The notes: a model not told the origin generated them from the letters alone. DNA of 64,000 nt from UBA5018 sp947463165 (GCA_943371245.1 CALRTY020000010.1:44710-108709), one strand, 5' to 3'; positions 16,349-25,179 are shown, counted from the first letter of the stretch. Program-made: numbers and translations.

Positions 16349-18115
16349 ATGGGCGCCTTCCGGGCCGACCTGATCCGCCGCTATCTGCGGCCACACCGGC
16401 GGCTGGTGCTGCTGGGTGCCGGTGCACTTGTGCTGGTCAACCTGCTGAGCGTGGCGATTCCCCTGCTGGTGCGGGGAGTGATCGACGACCTGCAGGACGG
16501 CTTTGCGCTGGCCGACCTGTTCAAGCAGTCGGCCTTGATCGTGCTGCTGGCCACGCTGATGGCGGCCACCCGGCTCATCTCCCGCATGCTCGTTTTCGGC
16601 GTCGGCCGCCAGGTGGAAGCCGATCTGAAGCAGCAGATCTTCGATCACATGCTGCGCCAGGAACCGGGTTGGCTGCAGCGCACCGGCAGCGGCGAAGTGA
16701 TCAGCCGAGCCACCTCCGATGTGGAAAACGTGCGCCGGCTGCTGGGCTTCGCCGTGCTCAGCCTCACCAACACCGCCCTGGCCTATGCGCTCACCCTGCC
16801 GGCGATGCTGGCCATCGACCCCCTGCTGAGCCTGGCGGCCCTGGGGCTCTACCCGGGGATGCTGGTGGTGGTGCGCCTGTTTGGCGGCCGGATGATGCGC
16901 CAGCAACGCCGCCAACAGGAGGCCCTGGCCTCCCTCAGCGACCTGATCCAAGAGGATCTCTCCGGCATCAGCGCCATCAAGATCTACAACCAGGAAGCCA
17001 CCGAGCAAGCGGCTTTCGCTGGTCGCAATCGGCAGTACCGCAACGCGGCCCTGGGCCTGGCCCGCACCCGCAGCACCCTGTTTCCGCTGCTGGAAGGAAT
17101 TTCCTCGATCAGCCTGCTGTTGCTGCTGGCCCTGGGCAGCGGCCAGCTCCAGAGCGGTCGCCTCAGCATCGGCGACCTGGTGGCGCTGATCCTGTTCGTG
17201 GAGCGGCTGGTGTTTCCCACCGCCCTGCTCGGCTTCACCCTCAACACCTTCCAGACCGGCCAGGTGAGCTTGGAGCGGGTGGAGGAACTGCTCAACCGCA
17301 AGCCCTCGATCGTCTCGCCAGCGATGCCGCAGGCCCCGGCCCAACCGGCCCGCGGCGCCATCGAGGCCAGGGGGCTGACGCTGCGCTACGAGGGGGCGCC
17401 GCGGCCGGCGCTGGTGGATGTGAGTTTTCGGGTGGAGCCGGGCGAACTGGTGGCCGTGGTGGGCCCGGTGGGCTGTGGCAAGACCACCCTGGCCCGGGCC
17501 ATCGGCCGCATGGTGAATGTGGATCCAGGCCAGCTGTGGATCGATGGAGTCGATATCACCCGCCTGGAATTGGGAGCCCTGCGGCAGCTGGTGGCCCTGG
17601 TGCCCCAGGAGGGCTATCTGTTCACCGCCTCCCTGGCCGACAACCTGCGCTACGGCGACCCGGAGGCGCCTTTGGAGGCCGTGGAGGCGGCGGCCCACCA
17701 GGCCCGCTTGGAAGCCGATATTCGAGGCTTTCCCGATGGCTACGCCACCCTGGTGGGCGAGCGGGGCATCACCTTGAGCGGCGGCCAGCGCCAGCGCACA
17801 TCCCTGGGCCGCGCCCTGATGATGGATGCACCGCTGCTGGTGCTCGATGACGCCCTGGCCAGCGTTGACAACAACACCGCCGCCGCGATTCTGCGCAGCC
17901 TGCGCCAGGCCGGTGCCAACCAACAGCAACGGCGCACAATTTTGATGATCAGCCACCAGCTATCCGCCGCCGCCGCCTGCGATCGGGTGCTGGTGCTGGA
18001 GGACGGCCGGCTGGTGCAGCAGGGCAGCCACCAGGAGCTGATCGGCCAGAGCGGCACCTACCGGCGGCTTTGGGATCGGGAACAGGTGGATGTGCAACTG
18101 GGGCAAGCCAAGTGA
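16349..18115 (+). CDS. ABC exporter, fused permease and ATPase
   Basis: Half-transporter of the MsbA/multidrug exporter family that works as a homodimer or heterodimer in the plasma membrane. Six membrane helices occupy residues 15-300. In the ATPase domain the Walker A is GPVGCGKTT (372-380), the signature LSGGQRQR (476-483) and Walker B LLVLDDALASVD (about 497-508). The residue after the Walker B Asp, normally the catalytic Glu, is Asp, as seen in degenerate sites of heterodimeric exporters; no partner half-transporter is adjacent. An in-frame TTG at 16322 is a less likely start. The substrate is unknown. Confidence 0.9.
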   Translation: MGAFRADLIRRYLRPHRRLVLLGAGALVLVNLLSVAIPLLVRGVIDDLQDGFALADLFKQSALIVLLATLMAATRLISRMLVFGVGRQVEADLKQQIFDHMLRQEPGWLQRTGSGEVISRATSDVENVRRLLGFAVLSLTNTALAYALTLPAMLAIDPLLSLAALGLYPGMLVVVRLFGGRMMRQQRRQQEALASLSDLIQEDLSGISAIKIYNQEATEQAAFAGRNRQYRNAALGLARTRSTLFPLLEGISSISLLLLLALGSGQLQSGRLSIGDLVALILFVERLVFPTALLGFTLNTFQTGQVSLERVEELLNRKPSIVSPAMPQAPAQPARGAIEARGLTLRYEGAPRPALVDVSFRVEPGELVAVVGPVGCGKTTLARAIGRMVNVDPGQLWIDGVDITRLELGALRQLVALVPQEGYLFTASLADNLRYGDPEAPLEAVEAAAHQARLEADIRGFPDGYATLVGERGITLSGGQRQRTSLGRALMMDAPLLVLDDALASVDNNTAAAILRSLRQAGANQQQRRTILMISHQLSAAAACDRVLVLEDGRLVQQGSHQELIGQSGTYRRLWDREQVDVQLGQAK

Positions 18116-18219
18116 GCGGCGCCAGCCGGGTTTTGGTGGAGGTCTGCTGATTTGTTGAGCTGTACTGACAAGAGCGGCTTTAGTGGCTTGCATGGGTGAC
18201 ACCCTTCGTCCCCACCGCC

Positions 18220-18486
18220 ATGGCCACCACCCCGCTGCCTGAGCGCCAGAGCTATGCCCTGCGCTGCACGCTCACCTTTGGCGACATCTACGCCCAAATC
18301 CTGATCTGGATGGTGGTGATCTTCGCGAGCTTGGCGGCTGGCCTGGCCCTGATGGGCGCCAGCCGGCCGATCTTCGCCCTGGTGGGCGTGGGCTTGATCC
18401 TGGTGATGTCGCTGCCGTTTCTGCTGTTTGCCTTCACCACCACCCTGCTCAACCACATCGCTCTGGAACCAGCCGAGCCTGCCTAG
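18220..18486 (+). CDS. Small two-helix membrane protein
   Basis: 88-residue protein with two membrane spans (IWMVVIFASLAAGLALMG and IFALVGVGLILVMSLPFLLF) separated by a short polar turn. The sequence begins MATTPLPERQSYALRC; an in-frame GTG eight codons earlier is an alternative. It lies between the ABC exporter and msrA on the same strand, an arrangement seen in related picocyanobacteria. No function can be assigned. Confidence 0.7.
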   Translation: MATTPLPERQSYALRCTLTFGDIYAQILIWMVVIFASLAAGLALMGASRPIFALVGVGLILVMSLPFLLFAFTTTLLNHIALEPAEPA

Positions 18487-18510
18487 GCTCAAGGCCTTGC
18501 AGGCGATGCG

Positions 18511-19251
18511 ATGTTCGGGCTGTTTGCACAGAACCGCAAGGTGAATACCAGCACTCCCCAATTGCAACAGCCCCAGCGGCACCAGCAACAGCCCCACCGG
18601 GTACTGGCCACTGCCATCGACGCCCCAGCCAGCGGCGAGCAGGGCGAGGCCCTGTTTGGCTGCGGCTGCTTCTGGGGCGCTGAAAAGGGCTTCTGGAGGC
18701 TGCCGGGGGTGGTGACCACCGCCGTGGGCTATGCCGGCGGTAGCGCCGCCTCGCCCAGCTACGAGCAGGTATGCAGCGGTGCCAGCGGCCACGCCGAGGT
18801 GGTGCGGGTGGTTTGGGACCGGGGCGCCATCGGTTTCGCCGACCTGCTCAAACTGTTTTGGGAATGCCACGACCCCACCCAGGGGAATCGCCAGGGCAAT
18901 GACCGCGGCAGCCAATACCGATCCACGATTTACACCAACGATCCAGAGCTGTTACGCCAGGCCGAGGCCAGCCGCGAGCAATACCAGCAACAGCTCAAGG
19001 CCGCCGGCTTCGGGCCGATCACCACCGAAATCCGCGGCGGCGTGCCCCTCTATTACGCCGAGCCCTACCACCAGCAATACCTGGCCCGTCCAGGCAGCCG
19101 GCCCTACTGCTCAGCCCAACCCTCCGGCGTGGCCTTCGAGGGGTACGCAGGGGCCAGCTTCCAACTAGATCCAAGAGTGTGGAACTTCTACGACTGGTCG
19201 GTGGCCCATTGCGTATTGCGCGGCGACAACGCGCCGATCAAATTGAGCTGA
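18511..19251 (+). CDS. msrA: Peptide methionine (S)-sulfoxide reductase
   Basis: Reduces methionine-S-sulfoxide in oxidised proteins. The active-site motif GCFWGAEKGF places the nucleophilic Cys at residue 53. Conserved blocks GYAGGSAASPSYEQVCSGASGHAE, LLKLFWECHDPTQGNRQGND and AEPYHQQYLAR follow. The N-terminal 45 residues are a Gln/His-rich extension beyond the usual start, and the C-terminal 30 residues are an extra tail. It follows the small membrane protein by 24 bases. Confidence 0.93.
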   Translation: MFGLFAQNRKVNTSTPQLQQPQRHQQQPHRVLATAIDAPASGEQGEALFGCGCFWGAEKGFWRLPGVVTTAVGYAGGSAASPSYEQVCSGASGHAEVVRVVWDRGAIGFADLLKLFWECHDPTQGNRQGNDRGSQYRSTIYTNDPELLRQAEASREQYQQQLKAAGFGPITTEIRGGVPLYYAEPYHQQYLARPGSRPYCSAQPSGVAFEGYAGASFQLDPRVWNFYDWSVAHCVLRGDNAPIKLS

Positions 19252-19336
19252 TGGCTCCCAGCTGACAGTTGACAGCTCACAGCCACCAGCAAACACCCCA
19301 CAGGCAGGGATTGACCCGCACCACCCCCACCCCACG

Positions 19337-19642
19337 ATGCCGCCCCTGCTGGCTCCCCTAACCCTGATCGCCCACCTGGCCATGGGATCCCCATGGTGGG
19401 AGCATTACGAACTAAAGGAAACCTATATCTGCCCCAACCAGGGCACCCTGGTGGTGGAGCGCAACGACGCCCAGGCCTCTTTGCTATCGGGTCGCTATCG
19501 CTCCACCTTGTTTCGCGAAAACTCGGAGCTGCCCGGGCTGCGCTATCGCAATGAAGTACTGCGACTGGTGCTCAAAGGCGACCTGCTCACCCTGGAGCAA
19601 CCATCAGACAAGCTGGAGTGCCTGAAGGCAAGCGACGCCTGA
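19337..19642 (+). CDS. Small secreted or periplasmic protein, unknown
   Basis: 101-residue protein with a hydrophobic N-terminus (LLAPLTLIAHLAMG) that may be a short signal peptide, then YELKETYICPNQGTLVVERND and a terminal Cys in KLECLKAS. The two cysteines, one near residue 32 and one near residue 96, could form a disulfide. The beta-rich pattern resembles MliC-type lysozyme-inhibitor domains, but this is only a visual impression. Confidence 0.5.
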   Translation: MPPLLAPLTLIAHLAMGSPWWEHYELKETYICPNQGTLVVERNDAQASLLSGRYRSTLFRENSELPGLRYRNEVLRLVLKGDLLTLEQPSDKLECLKASDA

Positions 19643-19846
19643 GCGCCCAAGCAGCCAGGGCCCATGGTCCACTGGCGCCGCAGCGCTTCTCAGCTGGCAG
19701 GTTCACAGCAATGGCGGCTTTCCGGAGCTTCCCTGAGGGCTTAAGGGCCTGGCGGCCAAGTTTGCCCATGACCACTTCCCCATGGGCTTTAGCTCGGCTG
19801 GGCGGGTTCTTCTTGCAGAGTTGTGGCTGCGATGCCAACAGCTGCG

Positions 19847-20050
19847 ATGACTCCCCTGTCTGACCGAGTGGTGATCGTGGCCCTGGTGGCCACCATCGGC
19901 CTGGTGTTCGCCCTGGTGTTCTGGACGGTACGCCTGCATCCAGGAGGAGGGGAGCCCCCCTTGCAATGGCGCCAGGGAGCCACCGCAGCCCTGGGCGGTT
20001 CCTGGCAACCTGGCCCCCCTGAGCTGCCATCGGCAGAATCGCTGCTGTGA
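19847..20050 (+). CDS. Small single-span membrane protein
   Basis: 67-residue protein with one clear membrane helix (VVIVALVATIGLVFALVFW) after MTPLSDR and a Gly/Pro-rich tail. The stop overlaps the GTG start of the next gene by four bases, which supports translation. Two in-frame ATG codons upstream are alternatives. Function unknown. Confidence 0.55.
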   Translation: MTPLSDRVVIVALVATIGLVFALVFWTVRLHPGGGEPPLQWRQGATAALGGSWQPGPPELPSAESLL

Positions 20051-20523
20051 CCCAACCCGATTTCCGCAACGCCGATTTCCGCGACACGGATCAGCGCTAC
20101 TCAGACCGCCACGGCACGGATCAGCGCGACACGGATCAGCGCGACTCAGATCGCCTCACCTCAGATCGCCGCACCTCCCCTGACGACGAAGCTGAAAGCC
20201 AGGCCGGCGGCCGACAACTGCATCCCCTGCCCCGGGGCCTGGTGGAGCTCTACGGGTTGTTGGCGGTGCTCTTCGTGCTGGTGCCGGAATGGATGGCTGG
20301 CGGAGCGCTGCTGGGGTTCAAGGGGCAGCGCAGCGGCTCGGAGTTACCCCCTACCGCAGCAGCCTGGCGCAAACTGCCGGAACTGAGATTGGCCGCCATG
20401 AGCCTGGCGGAACTGCGGCAGCTGGCCCACAGCCTGAAAATACCCGCCTACATGGTGGATCGACGCGATCGGCTCACGGCTCGATTGCTGAGGCGGATCC
20501 TGGGCCGCAAAGCCCTGTGGTAG
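20047..20523 (+). CDS. Protein with Asp/Arg repeat N-terminus and SAP-like C-terminus
   Basis: 158-residue protein starting with GTG. Residues 5-40 are a tandem repeat of the type RDTDQRDSDR encoded by short DNA repeats. One possible membrane span follows (LVELYGLLAVLFVLVPEW, about 65-82), and the C-terminal 40 residues (MSLAELRQLAHSLKIPAYMV) resemble a SAP/Rho-N helix-extended-loop motif that could bind nucleic acid. It ends 12 bases before tRNA-Pro. Not recognised as a named family. Confidence 0.6.
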   Translation: MTQPDFRNADFRDTDQRYSDRHGTDQRDTDQRDSDRLTSDRRTSPDDEAESQAGGRQLHPLPRGLVELYGLLAVLFVLVPEWMAGGALLGFKGQRSGSELPPTAAAWRKLPELRLAAMSLAELRQLAHSLKIPAYMVDRRDRLTARLLRRILGRKALW

Positions 20524-20535
20524 CTTCCTTACTGC

Positions 20536-20609
20536 CGGGGCGTAGCGCAGCTTGGTAGCGCACCACTTTGGGGTAGTGGGGGTCGTGGGTTCAAATCCCG
20601 CCGCTCCGA
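20536..20609 (+). tRNA. tRNA-Pro, anticodon GGG
   Basis: Full cloverleaf: acceptor cggggcg/cgctccg, D stem gcgc/gcgc, anticodon stem ccact/agtgg with loop ttggggt (anticodon GGG), T stem gtggg/cccgc with loop ttcaaat, discriminator A. Length 74; CCA is not encoded. The accessory stretch with the VapBC remnant and the Roco gene begins right after it. Confidence 0.95.
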
Positions 20610-20699
20610 TTTCACCGGCCTTGATCCACTAGCACTGAGTTAGCAGCTCTTAAAGAGAGTTGATTTATTAGTGTTAGTTCTAATTAACGAAAAAATTCT

Positions 20700-20729
20700 C
20701 AGCCGGTTACTCCAACCGGCTTTTTTTTG
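20700..20729 (+). terminator. Rho-independent terminator after tRNA-Pro
   Basis: Perfect stem agccggtt/aaccggct around loop actcc, followed by eight T; an A-rich run on the other side may let it work in both directions. Confidence 0.85.
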
Positions 20730-20808
20730 GCTTGCCGCCCGCCACGGCGACAAGAGCGCAACCGCGCCGCCTTCCGCCCTGGAGTGAGGGCCGGAAGTGG
20801 GGCCCCGT

Positions 20809-21105
20809 TCAGATCATGTAGGGATGTAGTACGCCCCCCATCGTCAACGGAAAATCACGGCTGTTACGGGTGGCCAGGGTGAGCTCAGCGCAGCGGGCGG
20901 TGGCGAGGATGATCGCGTCCGCCATTTTCATTCCGTGCTGTTGGCGCAGCCGCACCGCTGCGCGGGAGCTGGCGTCATCGAGGGGCAGGCGGGGAAAGGC
21001 CTCCAGCCAGGCCTGCACCGCTTCGGTTTCAGCGTCGCGGCAGCCCACCAAAACTTCGATCCAGGTGATCACGCTGATCAGTGGCTGTTCTGCTGCTGCA
21101 ACCAC
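20809..21105 (-). pseudogene. VapC-like PIN-domain toxin lacking its N-terminus
   Basis: 98-residue frame with the body of a PIN ribonuclease: Glu 17 in SVITWIEVLVGC, Asp 63 in KMADAIILATA and Asp 84 in TRNSRDFPL. The first beta strand with its catalytic Asp (usual form LLDTNVLI), about 25 residues, is missing, and no in-frame upstream sequence supplies it. The frame instead opens with GTG inside the last codons of the antitoxin gene, overlapping it by 28 bases, which suggests a deletion across the antitoxin-toxin junction. Without the first Asp the metal site should be incomplete. Confidence 0.75.
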
Positions 21106-21212
21106 AGCCGCAACGCCTGCTGCAGCGCCTCCGCCCGCGACAGCCCCCGCTCACGGCACAAGGCATCGAGCTGGGCGCGCTCCGGATCGGGCAGGTCCAC
21201 GATCGTGCGCAT
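21078..21212 (-). CDS. VapB-like ribbon-helix-helix antitoxin
   Basis: 44-residue protein beginning MRTIVDLPDPERAQLD and continuing with RGLSRAEALQQALRLWL, the beta strand plus two helices of an RHH/CopG antitoxin. It would bind its own promoter and neutralise the PIN toxin encoded immediately downstream. The C-terminus, which normally wraps the toxin, is very short and ends in QQQNSH, consistent with the deletion that also removed the toxin start. Confidence 0.7.
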   Translation of the reverse strand: MRTIVDLPDPERAQLDALCRERGLSRAEALQQALRLWLQQQNSH

Positions 21213-21585
21213 GGCGATGCCGTCATCTAATGACGTTTTTTAGGCTGTCGATCCGTCGCCTCCTACGCCAGCCGCACGGAGGCATTGCACTCCGCCTGCC
21301 AACTGAGCAGCCAACTGAATTGACGCAAACGGCACCGACCAACCCGCCTGGGCCCTGGGACCGTGATCGCCCGCGATCGTTGAGCGTGAACCTCAGCGAT
21401 CTCAATGCCCTCCATAGCCTGCCAACTTCGATCAGCTCCGGGCGAAGCTGATCGGACAGCGGGATGGATAGCCAACCCAGGCCATCTGAGCCCCCATCCG
21501 GGTGTGATCTTCAGGACGCTGACGCGCAGTGAAAACGGATAGATCGGTTTAGATTGCTTACCCGGATCACCGCCTGATCTATGCC
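21213..21585. other. Gene-free stretch upstream of the Roco gene
   Basis: About 370 bases between the antitoxin start and the divergent Roco gene. It must hold both promoters. I see no convincing reading frame, no strong hairpin and no clear tandem repeat. Confidence 0.4.
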
Positions 21586-24500
21586 ATGGCGGCCACTCCT
21601 CGCCTGCAACGCCTCTCCGAAGCCGATCTGGATGCCCTGATCGCTGAACTGCGGCGGCAAGGAACCAGGGAGCTGGTGCTGCTGGGACCAAACTTTCGTC
21701 TGCGCGGCTCAGTGGACCAGTGGCCGCAGGATCTGCAGGACAAGCCAAGGATTTATCAGCTCAAGGAACCGGTGGAGACCCTGGCGGAAGGGCTCGGGCA
21801 GTTGACCCAGCTCACCTCCCTCCACCTGCGGGGCTGCGAGATCGGTGATGAGGGAGCGGCGTCCCTGGCGGCCCTCACCCAGCTCACCATCCTCGACCTG
21901 GGGATCAACAAGATCGGTGCTGCGGGAACTGCATCCCTGGCGGCCCTCACCCAGCTCACCTCCCTCACCCTGTGGGGCAACCAGATCGGTGATGCGGGAG
22001 CTGCATCCCTGGCGGCCCTCACCCAGCTCACCTCCCTCAACCTGTGGGGCAACCAGATCGGTTCTGATGGAGCGGCGTCCCTGGCGGCCCTCAACCAGCT
22101 CACCTCCCTTGACCTGGTGAACAACCAGATTGGTGCTGAGGGAGCGGCGGCGTTGGCGGCCCTCACCCAGCTCACCTCCCTCAACCTGAGTGACAACCAG
22201 ATCGGTGATGCGGGAGCGGCATCTCTGGCGGCCCTCCCCCACCTCACCTCCCTCGACCTGGGTGGCAACCAGATCGGTGCTCCGGGAGCGGCGGCTCTGG
22301 CGACCCTTACCCAGCTCACCTCCCTCAATCTCTGGCGCAACAAGATCGGTGATGCAGGAGCTTCATCCCTGGCAGCCCTCAATCAGCTCACCTCCCTCAA
22401 CCTGGGGTACAACCAGATCGGTGATGCGGGAGCTGCATCCCTGGCGGCCCTCAACCAGCTCACCTCCCTCAGCCTGTGGAACAACGAGATCGGTGATGCA
22501 GGAGCTGCATCCCTGGCGGCCCTCACCCAGCTCACCTACCTCACCATGAGGAACAACGAGATCGGTGATGCGGGAGCGGCGGCTCTGGCGGACCTCACCC
22601 AGCTCACCTCCCTTGACCTGGAGAACAACGAGATCGGTGATGCAGGAGCTGCATCCCTGGCGGCCCTCACCCAGCTCACCTCCCTCAACCTTTCAGATAA
22701 TCCTGTCGTTGAGTCAACGCCCTTCTCAACCATGAGGCGGTTGACATCACTCAACCTGAAGAAAACCAAGATTCAGGATCTATCTCCTTTGCGGCCTTTG
22801 CTAGAGAGAGGCCTGGAGGCGAAATGGGAGGAGTATGGATCCGGGAATGGAATCAATGTCTACGACTGCCCCCTGATCCATCCTCCCCCGGAAATCGTAG
22901 AGCAGGGCCAGGATGCCGTTCTCAACTACCTGCGCGAAATCGATACGCAGGGAGTGGATCACCTTTATGAGGCCAAGGTGCTGATCTTGGGGGAAGGGGG
23001 CGCGGGAAAAACCAGCCTGCTGCGCCGGCTTTACCAAACAAATCGGCCCCTACCGGCGGAAGAGGAATCCACCAAGGGCATCGATATCCACCGCCATCAG
23101 TTTGCCAATCGCGAGGGAAAGCCCTTTCAGCTCAACGTGTGGGACTTTGGCGGCCAACAGATCTATCATGCCACCCACCAGTTCTTCCTCACCAAGCGAT
23201 CCCTCTACATCCTGGTGGACGACACAAGAAACAATAGTAAAACTGTGCATGACGAAGGATTCAAATACTGGCTTGAGGTGATCGAAACGCTGAGCGAGCG
23301 CAGCCCTGTGCTCATTTTCCAGAACGAGAAGGCGGGGCGCAGCAAAAGCATTGCCGAAGCCGGGATTAAAGGACGATTCCCCAATGTGATCGAAGTATAT
23401 CGCGGCAACCTAGAAAAGCACAATGCCGCTACCAAGCTGGAAGAAGCGATTCGCCTCCACGTTCAGAAACTCCCCCATGTGGGTGATGCGGTGCCCGCCC
23501 AGTGGGTGACGATTCGATCCGAACTGGAAAAGATTAAGAAGGACCAGCCCTTCATCAGCCAGAAAGACTATTTTCAACTCTACGCAAGCTATCTGGAGGA
23601 AAATCGCCCCAAAGCGCTGCGGCTGAGCCAGTGTTTCCATGATCTTGGCGTGTTTCTTCATTTCCAGGATGATCAGCTCTTGCAGCGTTATGTGATTCTC
23701 CAGAACGATTGGGCCACGGAAGCTGTGTTCAAAGTGCTGGATGACGAGCCCACAAAAGCTCGTAAAGGGCGCTTTAGCCAAGCAGACTGCCAGCGGATTT
23801 GGGCACACTCCACCTATGCAGACATGCATCCCGAGCTCCTGGCCCTGATGGTGAAGTTCGAGCTCTGCTACAAACTCCCTGATCAACGCCCCGACACCTG
23901 GTTGTCACCCCAACTGCTCTCCCCATCCGCTCCTGAACTATTCAAGGATTGGGCCAAACCAGATGATTTGGTGCTGTTTTACAAGTATGACTTTCTGCCC
24001 AAAGGCATGATCAGTCGTTTGATGGTGCGTAAAAATCATTTAGTAAAACAGCCAGATTTATGTTGGGTTGACGGGGCTTACTTTGAGCATGGGAACAGCG
24101 AGTTACTGGCGAGCCTGATGGAGTCAGGCCAAGAGATTGAACTGCGGGCGCGAGGGCCACAGCGAAAAGAGCTGATCAGTGTTATCGCCAGCGATCTCGA
24201 CGCCCTCAATGCCAGCTTCGAGGGATTGAGGGATAAGGTGCGCAAATTCGTGCCTTGTATCTGCAGTAATTGCCGTCTATCTACCACCCCGGAGAGCTAC
24301 GAGGAAGGCAAGCTACTAAAGCGCAAGCATGATGGCAAGCTCACGATTGAATGCCCTGAAAGCTATGAAGATGTCAGCGTTCTGGAACTTCTGGATGGTC
24401 TCAAGTTAGACCTGCTGCCGCAATGGGATAAGCCCGCCCCAACGGGGCCCCCTGGCGCTGACGATCGCCATTCAGCTTCCACTGAGGGTTCCGGATCTCC

Positions 24501-24996
24501 GCCCCTCAAAACGATCAAAATATTCCTCGCCTCCTCTTCCGAGCTAAAGGAGGATCGCGATGACTTCGAGCTTCACTTCCTTCGCAAGAATAAAGACTAT
24601 AGTCGCCAGGGATTCAAGGTGGAGGTGCTTCGCTGGGAGAACTTTCTTGACACCATGAGCGAAACCCGCCTACAGGATGAATACAACAAAGCAGTCAGAA
24701 ACTGCGATATTTTTCTGAGCCTCTTCAAGACGAAAACAGGCAAATACACGGAGGAAGAGTTTGACGCTGCCCACAGGGCATTCAAGGATTCTGGCAAGCC
24801 ACTGATTTACACCTATTTCATGAAAACTATTATCCCAAATGACAAGCGGCTGCGGGAAGACCTCATCTCACTCTGGAACTTCCAAGACAAGCTTTCCGGT
24901 CTCGGCCATTACCATACTCACTACACAAGCATCGAGGATCTGAATATTCAGTTCCAAAAACAGCTAGACAAATTGATTGAGGAAGGCAAGCTTTGA
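21586..24996 (+). CDS. LRR-Roc-COR (Roco) GTPase with C-terminal TIR/DUF4062-like domain
   Basis: Large multidomain signalling protein of 1136 residues. After a 70-residue lead, twelve leucine-rich repeats of exactly 24 residues run from about 73 to 360 (LTQLTSLNLWGNQIGDAGAA type), plus two degenerate caps. The connector YDCPLIHPPPEIVEQGQDAV is typical of bacterial LRR-Roc proteins. The Roc GTPase has P-loop GEGGAGKTS (469-477), G3 DFGGQQ (520-525) and a G4-like NEKAG (580-584). The COR region follows to about 885, then Cys 891, 893, 896 and 923 look like a zinc knuckle. A separate C-terminal domain from about 976 (IKIFLASSSELKEDRDDFE, then CDIFLSLF and YTEEEFDAA) resembles TIR/DUF4062 modules. 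The domain order suggests sensor, switch and effector; a role in phage defence is inference. Codon use matches the neighbours. Confidence 0.85.
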   Translation: MAATPRLQRLSEADLDALIAELRRQGTRELVLLGPNFRLRGSVDQWPQDLQDKPRIYQLKEPVETLAEGLGQLTQLTSLHLRGCEIGDEGAASLAALTQLTILDLGINKIGAAGTASLAALTQLTSLTLWGNQIGDAGAASLAALTQLTSLNLWGNQIGSDGAASLAALNQLTSLDLVNNQIGAEGAAALAALTQLTSLNLSDNQIGDAGAASLAALPHLTSLDLGGNQIGAPGAAALATLTQLTSLNLWRNKIGDAGASSLAALNQLTSLNLGYNQIGDAGAASLAALNQLTSLSLWNNEIGDAGAASLAALTQLTYLTMRNNEIGDAGAAALADLTQLTSLDLENNEIGDAGAASLAALTQLTSLNLSDNPVVESTPFSTMRRLTSLNLKKTKIQDLSPLRPLLERGLEAKWEEYGSGNGINVYDCPLIHPPPEIVEQGQDAVLNYLREIDTQGVDHLYEAKVLILGEGGAGKTSLLRRLYQTNRPLPAEEESTKGIDIHRHQFANREGKPFQLNVWDFGGQQIYHATHQFFLTKRSLYILVDDTRNNSKTVHDEGFKYWLEVIETLSERSPVLIFQNEKAGRSKSIAEAGIKGRFPNVIEVYRGNLEKHNAATKLEEAIRLHVQKLPHVGDAVPAQWVTIRSELEKIKKDQPFISQKDYFQLYASYLEENRPKALRLSQCFHDLGVFLHFQDDQLLQRYVILQNDWATEAVFKVLDDEPTKARKGRFSQADCQRIWAHSTYADMHPELLALMVKFELCYKLPDQRPDTWLSPQLLSPSAPELFKDWAKPDDLVLFYKYDFLPKGMISRLMVRKNHLVKQPDLCWVDGAYFEHGNSELLASLMESGQEIELRARGPQRKELISVIASDLDALNASFEGLRDKVRKFVPCICSNCRLSTTPESYEEGKLLKRKHDGKLTIECPESYEDVSVLELLDGLKLDLLPQWDKPAPTGPPGADDRHSASTEGSGSPPLKTIKIFLASSSELKEDRDDFELHFLRKNKDYSRQGFKVEVLRWENFLDTMSETRLQDEYNKAVRNCDIFLSLFKTKTGKYTEEEFDAAHRAFKDSGKPLIYTYFMKTIIPNDKRLREDLISLWNFQDKLSGLGHYHTHYTSIEDLNIQFQKQLDKLIEEGKL
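21802..22701 (+). repeat. 72-bp in-frame tandem repeats encoding LRRs
   Basis: Twelve to thirteen 72-base units, many near-identical over blocks such as ctggcggccctcacccagct, encode the leucine-rich repeats. Near identity at DNA level suggests recent duplication or gene conversion. Confidence 0.9.
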
Positions 24997-25179
24997 ATCT
25001 GGATTACGGCCGGCCAGGAAAGGGGTGAATAGATTGCCAGCCTGCTGCATATGCCGGCTTTGCTCACTAGTATGTCATCAACGCCCCACTCCTGGGCGCA
25101 TTAACCAGGCGCCAGATCCACCAGCGACATAACCAACTCGGCAAGTGTGCCGTTACCCAGCAAAACCCCGGTGCGCCGC

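Noticed and set aside
16226..17956. 577-codon extension of the DUF3288 frame
   Set aside because: It is antisense to the ABC exporter and Gln/His-rich; only the last 121 codons resemble a protein family.
21709..22769. Repetitive open frames antisense to the LRR region
   Set aside because: They result from the 72-base periodicity of the LRR-coding DNA.
20536..25000. Attachment-site duplication of the tRNA-Pro 3' end
   Set aside because: I found no second copy of the tRNA 3' sequence by eye within the following 5 kb; an exact search is needed before claiming an integrated element.
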